Positions 31,851 through 40,191 of a stretch of DNA of 64,000 nucleotides are shown piece after piece; position 1 is the stretch's first letter; each line of letters opens with the position of its first letter. The position numbers and the translations under genes were made by a program. Source of the stretch: Palsa-1233 sp040389605 (GTDB taxonomy: Bacteria > Gemmatimonadota > Gemmatimonadetes > Gemmatimonadales > GWC2-71-9); assembly GCA_040389605.1 (NCBI GenBank), contig JAZJZU010000017.1, positions 31,081 to 95,080 on the forward strand. The letters run 5' to 3'. The notes beneath the pieces were generated by a model. It saw nothing but the letters and a program-made list of their open reading frames with translations. It searched no databases and was not told the DNA's origin.

Positions 31851-32531
31851 ATGCGCGTGCACGTCGAGGCCCTGATGCTGTTGCTGGCCGTTCCAGCTGT
31901 GCTCCCTGCGCAAGGCGCAGCAGCGCACGGTTCCGATATTTCAATCGCCGTTCGCGTGAGCACACTCGGCTTCGGGGCAGAGGTCTCGAAGCTGGTGACG
32001 TCTCATCTCGGCGTTCGGGTTGGTGCCAACACCTACTCGCTCACCAAGAACGTTGACCAGAGCGACGTTACCTTCGACGCCAAACTCAAGATGAAGGCGC
32101 TCACGGCACTGGTCGACTTCTACCCCGGCAATCGTGGATCGTTTCACCTGACTGGTGGCCTGATGACGAACCCCGTCAATATCACAGCCGTCGGACAGCC
32201 GAAAGCCAACGGAACGTTCACGATCAATGATCGTGAGTACACCACGGCCGAGGTCGGCACGCTGACCGGCACTGGTGAATGGGCGAGCGCCTTGCCGTAC
32301 GTCGGCATCGGTTTCGGTACGCCGGCCAATTCGCACAAGGGCATCAAGTTCATTTTTGATCTCGGCGCGGGCATCGGCAAGTCGACCATTGCATTGACCG
32401 CCACCGGTGCGGCCAACAATGCGCAATTGCAGTCGGACCTGAATGCGCAGGTGGCCAAGACCCAGAAAGACGTCGACAAGTATGCCAAAGTCTATCCGGT
32501 GCTTTCGTTCGGGTTGGCGTACCGGTTCTGA
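31851..32531 (+). CDS. Outer-membrane beta-barrel protein (putative)
   Basis: 226 residues. Signal peptide (MRVHVEALMLLLAVPAVLPA-Q) followed by alternating hydrophobic strands (ALPYVGIGFGT, KFIFDLGAGIGKSTIALTA) and a C-terminal VLSFGLAYRF ending in phenylalanine, the BAM insertion signal. It is probably an 8-stranded barrel. Convergent with, and abutting, the cupredoxin gene that ends the nos operon. Confidence 0.75.
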   Translation: MRVHVEALMLLLAVPAVLPAQGAAAHGSDISIAVRVSTLGFGAEVSKLVTSHLGVRVGANTYSLTKNVDQSDVTFDAKLKMKALTALVDFYPGNRGSFHLTGGLMTNPVNITAVGQPKANGTFTINDREYTTAEVGTLTGTGEWASALPYVGIGFGTPANSHKGIKFIFDLGAGIGKSTIALTATGAANNAQLQSDLNAQVAKTQKDVDKYAKVYPVLSFGLAYRF

Positions 32532-32972
32532 TCAGTCGCCTGCCTCGACCTTGACGTGCCCGGTCATCCCCAATGGGGCGTGCGGATCGCACTGGAAGTA
32601 GTAAGTCTTTCCGGCGGCAAAATTGACGGGCACGTCGAAGGTCTGGCCAGGCAGCTGCAGGAGTTCACTGGCGGCGGGAAGATTCGGCACTCCCGGATTG
32701 CTGTCGGGCAGGAAGTGCACGTTGTGCACGCCGACGCCAAGCGTGAAGCGCAGCACGTCACCCGGATGCGCTTCGATGAACTTGGGCTTGAAGTAGTTCC
32801 CGGTTTCGTCCGTGATCATCTCGATCGTGATCACCTTGCCGGTGACCTCCTCTGCCACAGCAGCGGCCGACTCCGATGATGGTCCCACCTTCGATTCGGA
32901 CCCGCGACTGCACGCCGCCAGCGTGACCGCGACGCCCAGGGCGACTCGCTGGAGAGCAATTCGAACTCGCAT
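32532..32972 (-). CDS. Cupredoxin (plastocyanin-like) lipoprotein at the end of the nos operon
   Basis: 146 residues. The signal ends VTLAAC (lipobox, C21), then a Ser-rich linker, then a blue-copper domain. The full type-1 ligand set is seen: H83 in GVHNVHFLP, C128, H131 and M136 in CDPHAPLGM. It would carry single electrons in the periplasm, tethered to a membrane. Being co-directional and 23 nt after nosY, it is a good candidate electron donor to NosZ; that is inference. Start ATG 32972 has AAGGAG upstream. Confidence 0.85.
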   Translation of the reverse strand: MRVRIALQRVALGVAVTLAACSRGSESKVGPSSESAAAVAEEVTGKVITIEMITDETGNYFKPKFIEAHPGDVLRFTLGVGVHNVHFLPDSNPGVPNLPAASELLQLPGQTFDVPVNFAAGKTYYFQCDPHAPLGMTGHVKVEAGD

Positions 32973-32995
32973 ACCAACTCCTTGATTGGGAACCA

Positions 32996-33787
32996 TCAGA
33001 AACTCTTCCGTTGAAACGCTCGTGCGGCCAGTCCGAATGGCAGGACCAGCCAGAGCATCAGGGTGATCACCAGCCCGGTCCGCCCCAGGGAGGTGCCGAG
33101 GACGTCCTGCACGACGGCACCGGTGTAGCCGAGCAAGGCGGATGCGTCGGTTCCGAGCAGGAGCAGGACGCGTGATACGTCGATCGGATTGAGCGCGAGC
33201 AATGTGAGCATTGCGGCCTCGATCGACCGCTGGCCCAGCAGCAGGGAAATCACCAGAATCACACCATCCCAGAGGACCGCGGCCCCAAGCCAGACGACGA
33301 GGGCGAGACCGAGGGCACGAACACGGTCATCGATCCGGAGTGCCACGAGAAAGGCGAGTGCCGTGCTGAGGCAGGTGAGTCCGATGGCCACCGCGAGCAA
33401 TGGTACCAGCCGCAGCCCCATCGGGCCGAAGAGCAGGCCGTGCCAGAGGAATGGAGCCACCATTCCGACCACGATTGCCCCCGCGAGCGGCAGCGCGTTG
33501 CCCAGGTAGAGACCAAGAAACAGTCGCTGACGCGAGACGGGTTGTGCCAGGAGCAGCTCGGTGAGGTCGCGGGCGTGATGGACCTGAACCGTTCCCGCCA
33601 CGAGGCCAAGCATCGGTGCGAGGATGAGCACGACGTCGATGAGGGAGACGATCGTGGTCGCCCCGCCACCGCCGAATCGCAGCAGCAGCTCCCCGGTGGT
33701 CGCGAGCGTGGCCGCAATGACCAGGAGCCAGCGGCCACGCAGCGCTTCGCGCAGCGACAGCCGCAGCAGAGGCATCAGCGAGTTCAT
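32996..33787 (-). CDS. nosY: NosY-like ABC transporter permease
   Basis: 263 residues with about six membrane helices (GLVAGTVQVHHARDLTELLL, LPLAGAIVVGMVAPFLWHGL, VLWDGVILVISLLLG). Position after nosF, co-directional with nosZ and nosD, identifies it as the membrane subunit of the NosFY exporter needed for CuZ maturation (sulfur or another factor for NosD). Starts in an ATGA overlap with nosF. Confidence 0.9.
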   Translation of the reverse strand: MNSLMPLLRLSLREALRGRWLLVIAATLATTGELLLRFGGGGATTIVSLIDVVLILAPMLGLVAGTVQVHHARDLTELLLAQPVSRQRLFLGLYLGNALPLAGAIVVGMVAPFLWHGLLFGPMGLRLVPLLAVAIGLTCLSTALAFLVALRIDDRVRALGLALVVWLGAAVLWDGVILVISLLLGQRSIEAAMLTLLALNPIDVSRVLLLLGTDASALLGYTGAVVQDVLGTSLGRTGLVITLMLWLVLPFGLAARAFQRKSF

Positions 33788-34506
33788 GCGACCGCCATCC
33801 GCGTGCGTCCGCCCAGCAGGAAGGCGATTGCGCGTTCGAGTGAAGGCTGGCCGGTCAGCGCCCGGATCTCGGTGATGCTTCCTTCCCAGCGTGCCGCGCC
33901 ATCGGCCAGGAAGAGGATGTCATCGGCGAGCTCCTCGAGTTCCGGCAGGACGTGCGAGGTCACCAGCACGGTGGCACCAGCCGCGCGCTCGGCGAGGATC
34001 CGATCCTTCAGGACGCCTGCGGCGACGGGATCGAGACCGGACGTCGGCTCGTCCAGGATCTGCAGGTCAGGCCGGAACGCGAAGGCCAGCACGGCATTCA
34101 CCTTCTGGCGGGTCCCGCCCGAGAGGACACCGAGCGGTCGGTCGAATCCGTCACCGAGATCGAAGGCGTCGACCAGGGAGAGGTCAGGTGCACGGGTTTC
34201 GCCTCGAAGAGCCAGCATCGTCCGCAACAGCTCGCGTCCCGAGAGGTGCGCCGGGAAATGGACAATTTGCGGCATATACCCGACGCGGGAACGATATCCA
34301 GGATCGCCGTCGAGCATCCGGGTACCGATCGTGATGACGCCCGAGTCCGGACAGGCAAGGCCAAGGAGGAGTTTGAGCAAGGTGGTCTTGCCCGCCCCAT
34401 TCGGGCCCACGAGGCCAGTGATGCGGCCAGCAGCAATGTCGGCCACGAGCCGGTTCAGCACCTGGCGCTTGCCGTAACACTTCGAGACATCGCGGATGTG
34501 AATCAT
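33784..34506 (-). CDS. nosF: NosF-like ABC transporter ATP-binding protein
   Basis: 240 residues. Walker A GPNGAGKTT, signature LSGGTRQK, Walker B LQILDEPTSGLDP and the switch histidine TSHVLPE are all present, so the ATPase looks active. It powers NosY for assembly of the copper-sulfide site of NosZ. Overlaps nosD by 4 nt on one side and nosY by 4 nt on the other. Confidence 0.93.
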   Translation of the reverse strand: MIHIRDVSKCYGKRQVLNRLVADIAAGRITGLVGPNGAGKTTLLKLLLGLACPDSGVITIGTRMLDGDPGYRSRVGYMPQIVHFPAHLSGRELLRTMLALRGETRAPDLSLVDAFDLGDGFDRPLGVLSGGTRQKVNAVLAFAFRPDLQILDEPTSGLDPVAAGVLKDRILAERAAGATVLVTSHVLPELEELADDILFLADGAARWEGSITEIRALTGQPSLERAIAFLLGGRTRMAVA

Positions 34507-35732
34507 TCCGTGCCCACCTTTGGTGTCTGCATCAAGGGATGGTGATCGATCACGTTGACAGGTGTCAGGACCGGCAGCACGCGTTCCGCAGCGTCAAGCA
34601 GCCGGACGAACAGCGACCGCTGCAGCAGCAGTGCGGGTTGCGCGTGCTCGACCAGCACGGCGAACAACCGCACCGGGTGGTATGCCACGTCTCCTCGACC
34701 GTCGCGGTCGAGATCCCAGCCGTGGTACCCCTCCCACCAGTTGCCCGAAAAGCTGGCTGACGTGCCCTGGCCGTTCACCGCCACGTCGAACGAATTCCGG
34801 CGAAAGCTGTTCGCAACAAATGAGGCCCCGTCGGTGCTGCCGAAGAGTCGCACGCCCCAGCCGTTCTCCTCGAACCGGTTGCCGGTGGCGATCAGGCGAT
34901 CGGCGCCGTCGGCAAAGAGACCCGTGGTGTTGCGGCGGAAGAGGTTGCCCGAGAGATGGGCATCCGCGATCTCCTTGAGGAGCAGTCCGTAGGAGGTCGG
35001 TCCCCCGTTATCGGCGAAGGTGTTGCCGGTCATCGTGACCACCTTGGTATACATCACGGCGACCCCGCCGCCGTTGGACGCGAAGGTGTTGTTGATGTAC
35101 CGGGAAGAATCGGAATACATGAAGTGCAGTCCGTACCGGAAGTTCCCGATGCTCTGATTGTTGCGCACCTCGGCATCCCGGTTGAACTCGAGGTAGATGC
35201 CGTCGCGATGGCCGGTGATCGTGTTGTCGTGGATCCTGGCCCCGCGTGAGGACCAGGAATGGATGCCGTTGCCGCTGGCCGTTTCGCCCTTGCCGGGCCG
35301 GCCACGGATCTGATTCCCTGCCACCTCGCAATCGACGGTCGTCGCGAGGTAGACAGCGAAGAAGGTGTCGTCGAACCAGTTGTGGAGCAGCCGGCACCGC
35401 CTGGCATCCTCGACCCGCACAGCCGCCCGGTCTTCACGGAACGACCCGCCAGTCGCCGTGAACCGCATTCCCTGGATCGTGACATCATCCGCCGCGATGA
35501 TGATCAGGGCACGGACCATCTCGCCATCCAGCAGGGCACCGGGCTCGCCCGTCAGGGTCAGCGGCCGGTCGATGACGATCGTCGGTTCGCGATACCGGCC
35601 CGCCCGCACCACGACGGTTCCCCCGACGGGCGTGGCGGCGATGGCAGCGGCAATAGTCCGGTACCGACCGTCGGGTGCCACCACGGTCGGCGGCACGGTG
35701 AGCTGGGCCAGCAGTCCAATGAGGGCGATCAT
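34503..35732 (-). CDS. nosD: NosD-like periplasmic copper-site maturation protein
   Basis: 409 residues. An N-terminal signal (MIALIGLLAQLTVPPTV) is followed by a long right-handed beta-helix with repeats such as RYGLHFMYSD, GVAVMYTKVVTMTGNTFADN and NRFEENGWGVRLFGST, the NosD/CASH repeat pattern. NosD works with NosFY to build the CuZ cluster. Coupled to its neighbours by ATGA overlaps. Confidence 0.93.
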   Translation of the reverse strand: MIALIGLLAQLTVPPTVVAPDGRYRTIAAAIAATPVGGTVVVRAGRYREPTIVIDRPLTLTGEPGALLDGEMVRALIIIAADDVTIQGMRFTATGGSFREDRAAVRVEDARRCRLLHNWFDDTFFAVYLATTVDCEVAGNQIRGRPGKGETASGNGIHSWSSRGARIHDNTITGHRDGIYLEFNRDAEVRNNQSIGNFRYGLHFMYSDSSRYINNTFASNGGGVAVMYTKVVTMTGNTFADNGGPTSYGLLLKEIADAHLSGNLFRRNTTGLFADGADRLIATGNRFEENGWGVRLFGSTDGASFVANSFRRNSFDVAVNGQGTSASFSGNWWEGYHGWDLDRDGRGDVAYHPVRLFAVLVEHAQPALLLQRSLFVRLLDAAERVLPVLTPVNVIDHHPLMQTPKVGTE

Positions 35733-36367
35733 ACCGGGACCTGGGCACTGTGCCGCGGATCCGCCCCGACGCGGGTGGCCAGTGAACTCGCAGAACGAGC
35801 TCGACTTGTCCACCAGACCAGTACCGCGATGAGGAACCCTGCCCCGAGCGAGAACGCGGCCACACCGGGCCAGGCCGTGGCCGTGAAGTTGAGCAACTGC
35901 CGGCTTCCGATCAGCGGAGGCTGGTAGGTCATCCCCGGGATGATGATGATGGCATTCTCGATGTCGAGTTTGTGGCCGTAGTTGTACTCCCACCGCCAGA
36001 AGTCCCAGAGTCCGGTCACGCCCAGGAGTGCGAAGGCGACAATCCAGACTCCGAGGAGCCGTCGCGAGTTGAACACGGCGACCAGCAGCGCGGTCAGGGC
36101 GAGCGCCCCGAGAATCCAGGGCATATAACGCAGTTCGGGAATGGCATCGGGCCTGATCGGCATCATTCCGATGTAATGATTCAACCCATTGATGTTGTCC
36201 AGGTCGTGCGGTTTGACACCCGTAACGGTGTAGGCAAAGATCCGCATCCCCAGTCCCTCGGGATACTGGGGCGCGAGCAGGCGCACCTCCCAGAGTGGCC
36301 AGAATGCAACCGCAGCGGGGAGCATTGCCGCGACGACCATCAGGAGACGCGCCCGCCGGGTCAGCAT
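35729..36367 (-). CDS. Membrane protein of the nos cluster, in the NosB position
   Basis: 212 residues with about four membrane helices (residues 7-27, 82-100, 103-125 and the region AWPGVAAFSLGAGFLIAVLV). Long conserved-looking periplasmic loops include DFWRWEYNYGHKLD and GMTYQPPLIGSRQLLNF. In epsilonproteobacterial clade II clusters a membrane protein, NosB, occupies this slot between nosZ and nosD; homology is not proven here. It starts at the last base of the nosZ stop (TGATG). Confidence 0.75.
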   Translation of the reverse strand: MLTRRARLLMVVAAMLPAAVAFWPLWEVRLLAPQYPEGLGMRIFAYTVTGVKPHDLDNINGLNHYIGMMPIRPDAIPELRYMPWILGALALTALLVAVFNSRRLLGVWIVAFALLGVTGLWDFWRWEYNYGHKLDIENAIIIIPGMTYQPPLIGSRQLLNFTATAWPGVAAFSLGAGFLIAVLVWWTSRARSASSLATRVGADPRHSAQVPV

Positions 36368-38394
36368 CAGCGTTCGCCCCCGGTGCCGTGCTGGTGCGGC
36401 GCCTGAGCCGTCGGAACCGCCTGCAGGCGCCCGATCTGCGTGGCGGCCTTCCGGGAGACGTTGGCCGTGAGCGGCACGTGCGACCCTGGTGCACTCACAC
36501 GGATGTAACCCTGCATTTCCTGGTGCAGCGCCGAGCAGAAGTCGGTGCAATAGAAGGGGAAGATGCCCGGTGCCCTGGGCAGCCAGAGCAACGTCCGGGT
36601 TTCGCCAGGTTGCAGAATCAGCTCGGCATTGGTCATTCCGAGCACCGCGAAGCCGTGCAGGATGTCCCAGTCCTGCTCCACGTTGGTGACGTGGAAGTAC
36701 ACGCTGTCGCCGACCTCGACCCCTTCGAGGTTGTCGGGGGCAAAATGACTGCGAATGGCGATCATCTTCACGTGCACGGCCTTGCCCTTCCGCGTAATGC
36801 CGCCCTCACTCTCGGCGCGCGTCACCCACGGTGACTTGTTGTTCGCGAGCGAAAAGAACTTGACCTGCTTGTCACGAATCGTGCTGGCCGGAAGCGCCTG
36901 GGCATAGTGTGGTTCGCCCTGCGTCGGGAAGTCCAGCAGCAGCTTCATCTTGTCGCCGCTGATGTCGAACAGTTGCGCCGACTGGGCGAGTTCGCCTCCC
37001 GTGGGGAGATAGCGATCCTTGGTGATCTTGTTCAAGGCCAGGAGATACTTGCCGAACGGCTTCCTGGAATCACCACCAGGAATCATCAGGTGTCCCGGGG
37101 AGTAGTAGGCCGGCGCACGATCCAGGACTTCCCAGGTGCCGAGCTTCCACTTCACGACTTCCGACGAAATGAACATCGTGGTGTAGGCGTTGCCCTTGCC
37201 GTCGAACTCGGTGTGCAGCGGCCCGAGACCGGGCTTCTGCACCTCGCCGGCCAGGGTGGCGTTGTACTTGAGCACGGGAATGCCGTCGATATCACCATCG
37301 AACGCCCGGGCGGCGATCGCCGCCTTGAGTTTGGTCACGGAGTGGACGGGAATGACGGTGGCGAGCTTGCCGCCGCCCACGATGTACTCCCCTGTGGGAT
37401 CGACGTCCACACCGTGTGGAGACTTCGGCGTGGGCAGCAGAAATACCATATCGGGACAGGCCGCCGGCGCGAGCATCTGCACGCTGGTGCGATACTCGAC
37501 GCGCGCCTGGCGCGTGTCAGGGTCGAAGTAATTGTGCGCGTACCGGGAGGGGAACGCCTTGGCCTTCCCGTCGCGTACGCACTGCTCTGCCAGCTTCCAG
37601 TTCACTGCGGCGATGTAGTCCTTGTCGTTCTTCGACGCATTCAGTTCGAGTTTGGTGAACGCCTGTTCCGAGTTGTAGGTGGTGAAGAAGAACCAGCCGT
37701 CACTCGGCCCCTTCCCGGCGTGTCCGAGGTCGTAGTCGTACCCCGGCATCAGAATCTGGAAGGCGATGTCCATTTTCCCGGGGACGTCGGCCCGGATGAA
37801 CGACAGGGTTCCCTTGAAGTGCTTCGTGTACTCGGCGATGGGAACGTCGACATTCGGGATCGGGACAGAGAACCGGGTCGCCGAGACGATGTACTCGGTG
37901 TTTCCGGTGGTGAACGGTGAGGCGTGCCCGCCGGCGGCATTGGGAATCTGCAGGATCTCGTCGGTTTCGAACCTCGTGAGATCGATTCGGGCCACCCGGG
38001 GCGTGTTGTTGGCATTGATGAACAGCCAGCGGCCGTCAGGCACACCGTCGCTCTGGGACAATTCGGTGTGATGGGTGTCATCCCACGGGAGCGAGCCGAA
38101 TGTCGTCTCGAGCATCGATTTGGTTTCTTCGTTGTAGCCGTAGCCGCTCTCGGGGAACTGCGAGAAGACCGGAATCGTCTTCAGCAGCCTCCCGGAGGGC
38201 AGGCCATAGACCGTCACCTGTCCGCTGAAGCCTCCCGAGAGAAAGGCGTAGAACTCATCATACTGGCCCGGTGCGACGTACACGGCCTTGGCGGCATCTC
38301 CGCTGATCATCTCCTGCGGGGCAGGGGCCTTGCACGACAGCACTGCCAGGGCCCCGAGAAGCATTATGACTGAACCAACGCGGTCTCGCCGCAT
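36367..38394 (-). CDS. nosZ: Nitrous oxide reductase NosZ, clade II (Sec-type)
   Basis: 675 residues. It reduces N2O to N2 in the periplasm. The N-terminal propeller carries CuZ histidines, including H108/H109 in DTHHTELSQSDG and those in KSPHGVDVD, GLGPLHTEFD and GEPHYAQA. The C-terminal cupredoxin domain has the CuA set C616, C620, H624 and M627 in CTDFCSALHQEM plus HGFAVLGMT. There is no twin-arginine motif; a short Sec signal ends VLSCK (C21), a possible lipobox, as in clade II enzymes. Start ATG 38394 is preceded by GAGG. Regulation is likely via the CRP/FNR-type site upstream. Confidence 0.97.
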   Translation of the reverse strand: MRRDRVGSVIMLLGALAVLSCKAPAPQEMISGDAAKAVYVAPGQYDEFYAFLSGGFSGQVTVYGLPSGRLLKTIPVFSQFPESGYGYNEETKSMLETTFGSLPWDDTHHTELSQSDGVPDGRWLFINANNTPRVARIDLTRFETDEILQIPNAAGGHASPFTTGNTEYIVSATRFSVPIPNVDVPIAEYTKHFKGTLSFIRADVPGKMDIAFQILMPGYDYDLGHAGKGPSDGWFFFTTYNSEQAFTKLELNASKNDKDYIAAVNWKLAEQCVRDGKAKAFPSRYAHNYFDPDTRQARVEYRTSVQMLAPAACPDMVFLLPTPKSPHGVDVDPTGEYIVGGGKLATVIPVHSVTKLKAAIAARAFDGDIDGIPVLKYNATLAGEVQKPGLGPLHTEFDGKGNAYTTMFISSEVVKWKLGTWEVLDRAPAYYSPGHLMIPGGDSRKPFGKYLLALNKITKDRYLPTGGELAQSAQLFDISGDKMKLLLDFPTQGEPHYAQALPASTIRDKQVKFFSLANNKSPWVTRAESEGGITRKGKAVHVKMIAIRSHFAPDNLEGVEVGDSVYFHVTNVEQDWDILHGFAVLGMTNAELILQPGETRTLLWLPRAPGIFPFYCTDFCSALHQEMQGYIRVSAPGSHVPLTANVSRKAATQIGRLQAVPTAQAPHQHGTGGER

Positions 38395-38492
38395 ACCAGC
38401 CTCGTGATTCGTGGTCCCAAGGGGACCGGTCTGGTGCTGCACCGCGATCGCGGGAGCACAATGAGATGATCGGCGCTTCAGCCCGGCTACGC

Positions 38493-38508
38493 TGTGATCG
38501 ATGTCACA
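38493..38508. promoter_or_regulatory. CRP/FNR-type operator upstream of nosZ
   Basis: TGTGA-N6-TCACA with perfect half-sites, centred 107 nt before the nosZ ATG. The divergently encoded Crp/Fnr regulator is the obvious candidate protein. Confidence 0.7.
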
Positions 38509-38579
38509 ACCCGCCCCGGACGGTTCGGTCCGGCCTGCCGCCCGGTGCAGCAGGGGGGCGCAGCGTAGCGAGTGGTTCC

Positions 38580-39026
38580 TCACGCGACCCGCGCCCCGAT
38601 CCGGGTGATGGGGTGGGCCGCACGGTTGAGCGTCTGCCAGAGGTTCCAGGCGAGCAGGTAGGCCCCCAGCGCCGAACAGCTCGCCCCGATGCCGAGCAGG
38701 ATGCCGCCCGGGCCGGGCTGGTACAGGCGCCACACAAATCCCGCTGCCATCGCGGCCACGCCGAGATTGGCGACCACCAGATGCAGGCGTGCGAGTCGAG
38801 GCGAGAAGAGTGGTGTGGCCGCGAAGCGCGGGAAGACGTGATACGCCACGCCGGCAAACCCGCTTCCAGGATATAGCGCCACGGCACGCNNNNNNNNNNG
38901 CATATGGAGGTGTGCGGTGCGGTAGGCCGCCCACGCCGGGTGGACCGCCATCGCCACACCGGTCGAGACGCCCGCAACCAGCCAGAGCAGCGAGGCCCGC
39001 AGGAATCCCGTGGTGTAGCGCTCCAT
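38580..39026 (-). CDS. Small heme-copper-oxidase-subunit-I-like membrane protein, interrupted by a gap
   Basis: About 148 residues with four helices: the first ends near AYRTAHLHM, then after the N run FAGVAYHVFPRF, then LHLVVANLGVAAMAAGFVW and ILLGIGASCSALGAYLLAW. The histidines in AHLHM and AYHVF resemble the heme ligands of cytochrome oxidase subunit I, NorB and NnrS, but the protein is only about a third of that length. The 10-N run at 38890-38899 removes residues just after AHLHM; the frame holds if two further bases complete the codons. It sits between the cupin gene and nosZ and shares a TGATG junction with the cupin. Confidence 0.7.
   Translation of the reverse strand: MERYTTGFLRASLLWLVAGVSTGVAMAVHPAWAAYRTAHLHMXXXXRAVALYPGSGFAGVAYHVFPRFAATPLFSPRLARLHLVVANLGVAAMAAGFVWRLYQPGPGGILLGIGASCSALGAYLLAWNLWQTLNRAAHPITRIGARVA
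38890..38899. other. Assembly gap (10 N)
   Basis: Ten undetermined bases inside the small oxidase-like gene. Confidence 0.99.
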
Positions 39027-39349
39027 CAGCAGACTCCGCAGCAGCCAGCGATGATATGCACCGTGATCTCGAGGCCATCTTCGCCCGCCATCACCGCGTG
39101 CGACACATCGGGATCGACCTGGACCTTCTCGCCGGTGTTGAGCGCGACAGCGATGCCATCGGACAGCGAGAAACTCCCCGAGCCCCGCACGGCGGTGATC
39201 AGGATCCGCGATGCATTGCGGTGCGTTGGCAGGCGCTGCCACGGCCCGAAGGTGATGGTGAAATGCCGGCCTTCGGGGGTATCGACCAGTTGAGAGATTG
39301 CCGGTCGCTCGTCGGGCGGTGAGGTGGGGGGTGGGCCATAGGGACGCAC
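39026..39349 (-). CDS. Cupin-domain protein
   Basis: 107 residues, one small beta-barrel: GRHFTITFGPWQRLPTHRNA, ILITAVRGSGSFSLSDG, VALNTGEKVQVDPDVSHAV. The histidine positions of a metal site are partly present (THRNA, SHAV). The C terminus ends GCCGVC, three cysteines that could bind a metal or cluster and are unusual for a cupin. The stop overlaps the next ATG by one base. It may sense or stabilise copper or redox state; this is inference. Confidence 0.75.
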   Translation of the reverse strand: MRPYGPPPTSPPDERPAISQLVDTPEGRHFTITFGPWQRLPTHRNASRILITAVRGSGSFSLSDGIAVALNTGEKVQVDPDVSHAVMAGEDGLEITVHIIAGCCGVC

Positions 39350-39403
39350 AGGGCAGCTCCGGAAAGGGTTGCCTCAATCGTCGTCGGCGCGCGCACCCGG
39401 GAC

Positions 39404-39419
39404 CGTGACGCTTGTCACA
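39404..39419. promoter_or_regulatory. CRP/FNR-type operator upstream of the crp-like gene
   Basis: CGTGA-N6-TCACA, one mismatch from the nosZ site, located 28 nt before the regulator ATG and 55 nt before the divergent cupin start, so it can serve both. Confidence 0.65.
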
Positions 39420-39446
39420 ACGCCGTCGGCGGGCTTCATTCGCAGG

Positions 39447-40145
39447 ATGAGTTCCCTGGTGGATGTCCTGCGGGAAGTGCCGATCTTTGCCGAACTCGAC
39501 GCGCGCGTGATCGCGCTGCTGGCGGCCCGCTGTGTGCCACGGGCCGTCGGCGAGGGCTTCGTGCTGTTCCGCGCTGGTGACCCCTGTGCGGGGCTCTATG
39601 TCGTGCTCGAAGGCCGCGTCCGGGTCTTTCGTTCCTCCCCCGAGGGCCGCGAGCAGACGGTAGCTGTCGAGGGCCCTGGCCGACCAGTGGCCGAGCTGCC
39701 GCTCTTCGATGGCGGCCCCTATCCTGCTCACGCAGTGACCACGATGCCGAGTCGGCTCGCCTTCCTGCCGCGCGCCGAATTCGAGCACGCCTTCCGGACC
39801 GACCCGGAGGTGGCGGCGGCCGTTGTGCACGCACTGGGGCATCGCCTCAGGCACCTGGTCCAGCTGCTCGAGACCGTCGCGTTCCGCGATGTCGCGGCGC
39901 GACTGGCGATGCTGCTGGCCGACTACGCTGATCAGAGCGGACGCAGCCACGCGGATGGTGTTCACTTTGCGCTGGAGCGGACCCAGGAGGAACTCGCGAC
40001 CGAAATCGGGACGGCGCGCGAATCGGTGTCACGCGCCCTGAAGCAACTCGCTACGCACGGATTGATCCGGAGTAGAAAGGGGAGCCGCTTCGTGGTGGCA
40101 CCGCCCGCGGAGCTCCGGGATTGGGCCCGTCGTGGTGGGATGTGA
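39447..40145 (+). CDS. Crp/Fnr-family transcriptional regulator of the nos locus
   Basis: 232 residues. The cNMP-binding fold spans about 1-130 (GEGFVLFRAGDPCAGLYVVL, GRPVAELPLFDGG), then the long dimer helix and an HTH at about 175-200 (TQEELATEIGTARESVSRAL). The N-terminal cysteine cluster of FNR is absent, so an [4Fe-4S] O2 sensor is unlikely; a DNR/NnrR-like NO or heme mode is possible. Divergent from the cupin/oxidase-like/nosZ block and preceded by a matching site. Confidence 0.9.
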   Translation: MSSLVDVLREVPIFAELDARVIALLAARCVPRAVGEGFVLFRAGDPCAGLYVVLEGRVRVFRSSPEGREQTVAVEGPGRPVAELPLFDGGPYPAHAVTTMPSRLAFLPRAEFEHAFRTDPEVAAAVVHALGHRLRHLVQLLETVAFRDVAARLAMLLADYADQSGRSHADGVHFALERTQEELATEIGTARESVSRALKQLATHGLIRSRKGSRFVVAPPAELRDWARRGGM

Positions 40146-40158
40146 GACATCCGTCACA
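40141..40158. promoter_or_regulatory. Imperfect CRP/FNR-type repeat before the DUF2249 gene
   Basis: TGTGA and TCACA half-sites separated by 8 nt instead of 6, 34 nt before the ATG at 40192. The longer spacing makes binding doubtful. Confidence 0.35.
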
Positions 40159-40191
40159 GCGGGACGGCGGTACCGTCGGCATCATCACACG

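Noticed and set aside
36367..39078. NosZ frame extended to 903 residues through the N run
   Set aside because: The signal peptide and GAGG site mark ATG 38394; the upstream part overlaps the oxidase-like gene in another frame and crosses undetermined bases.
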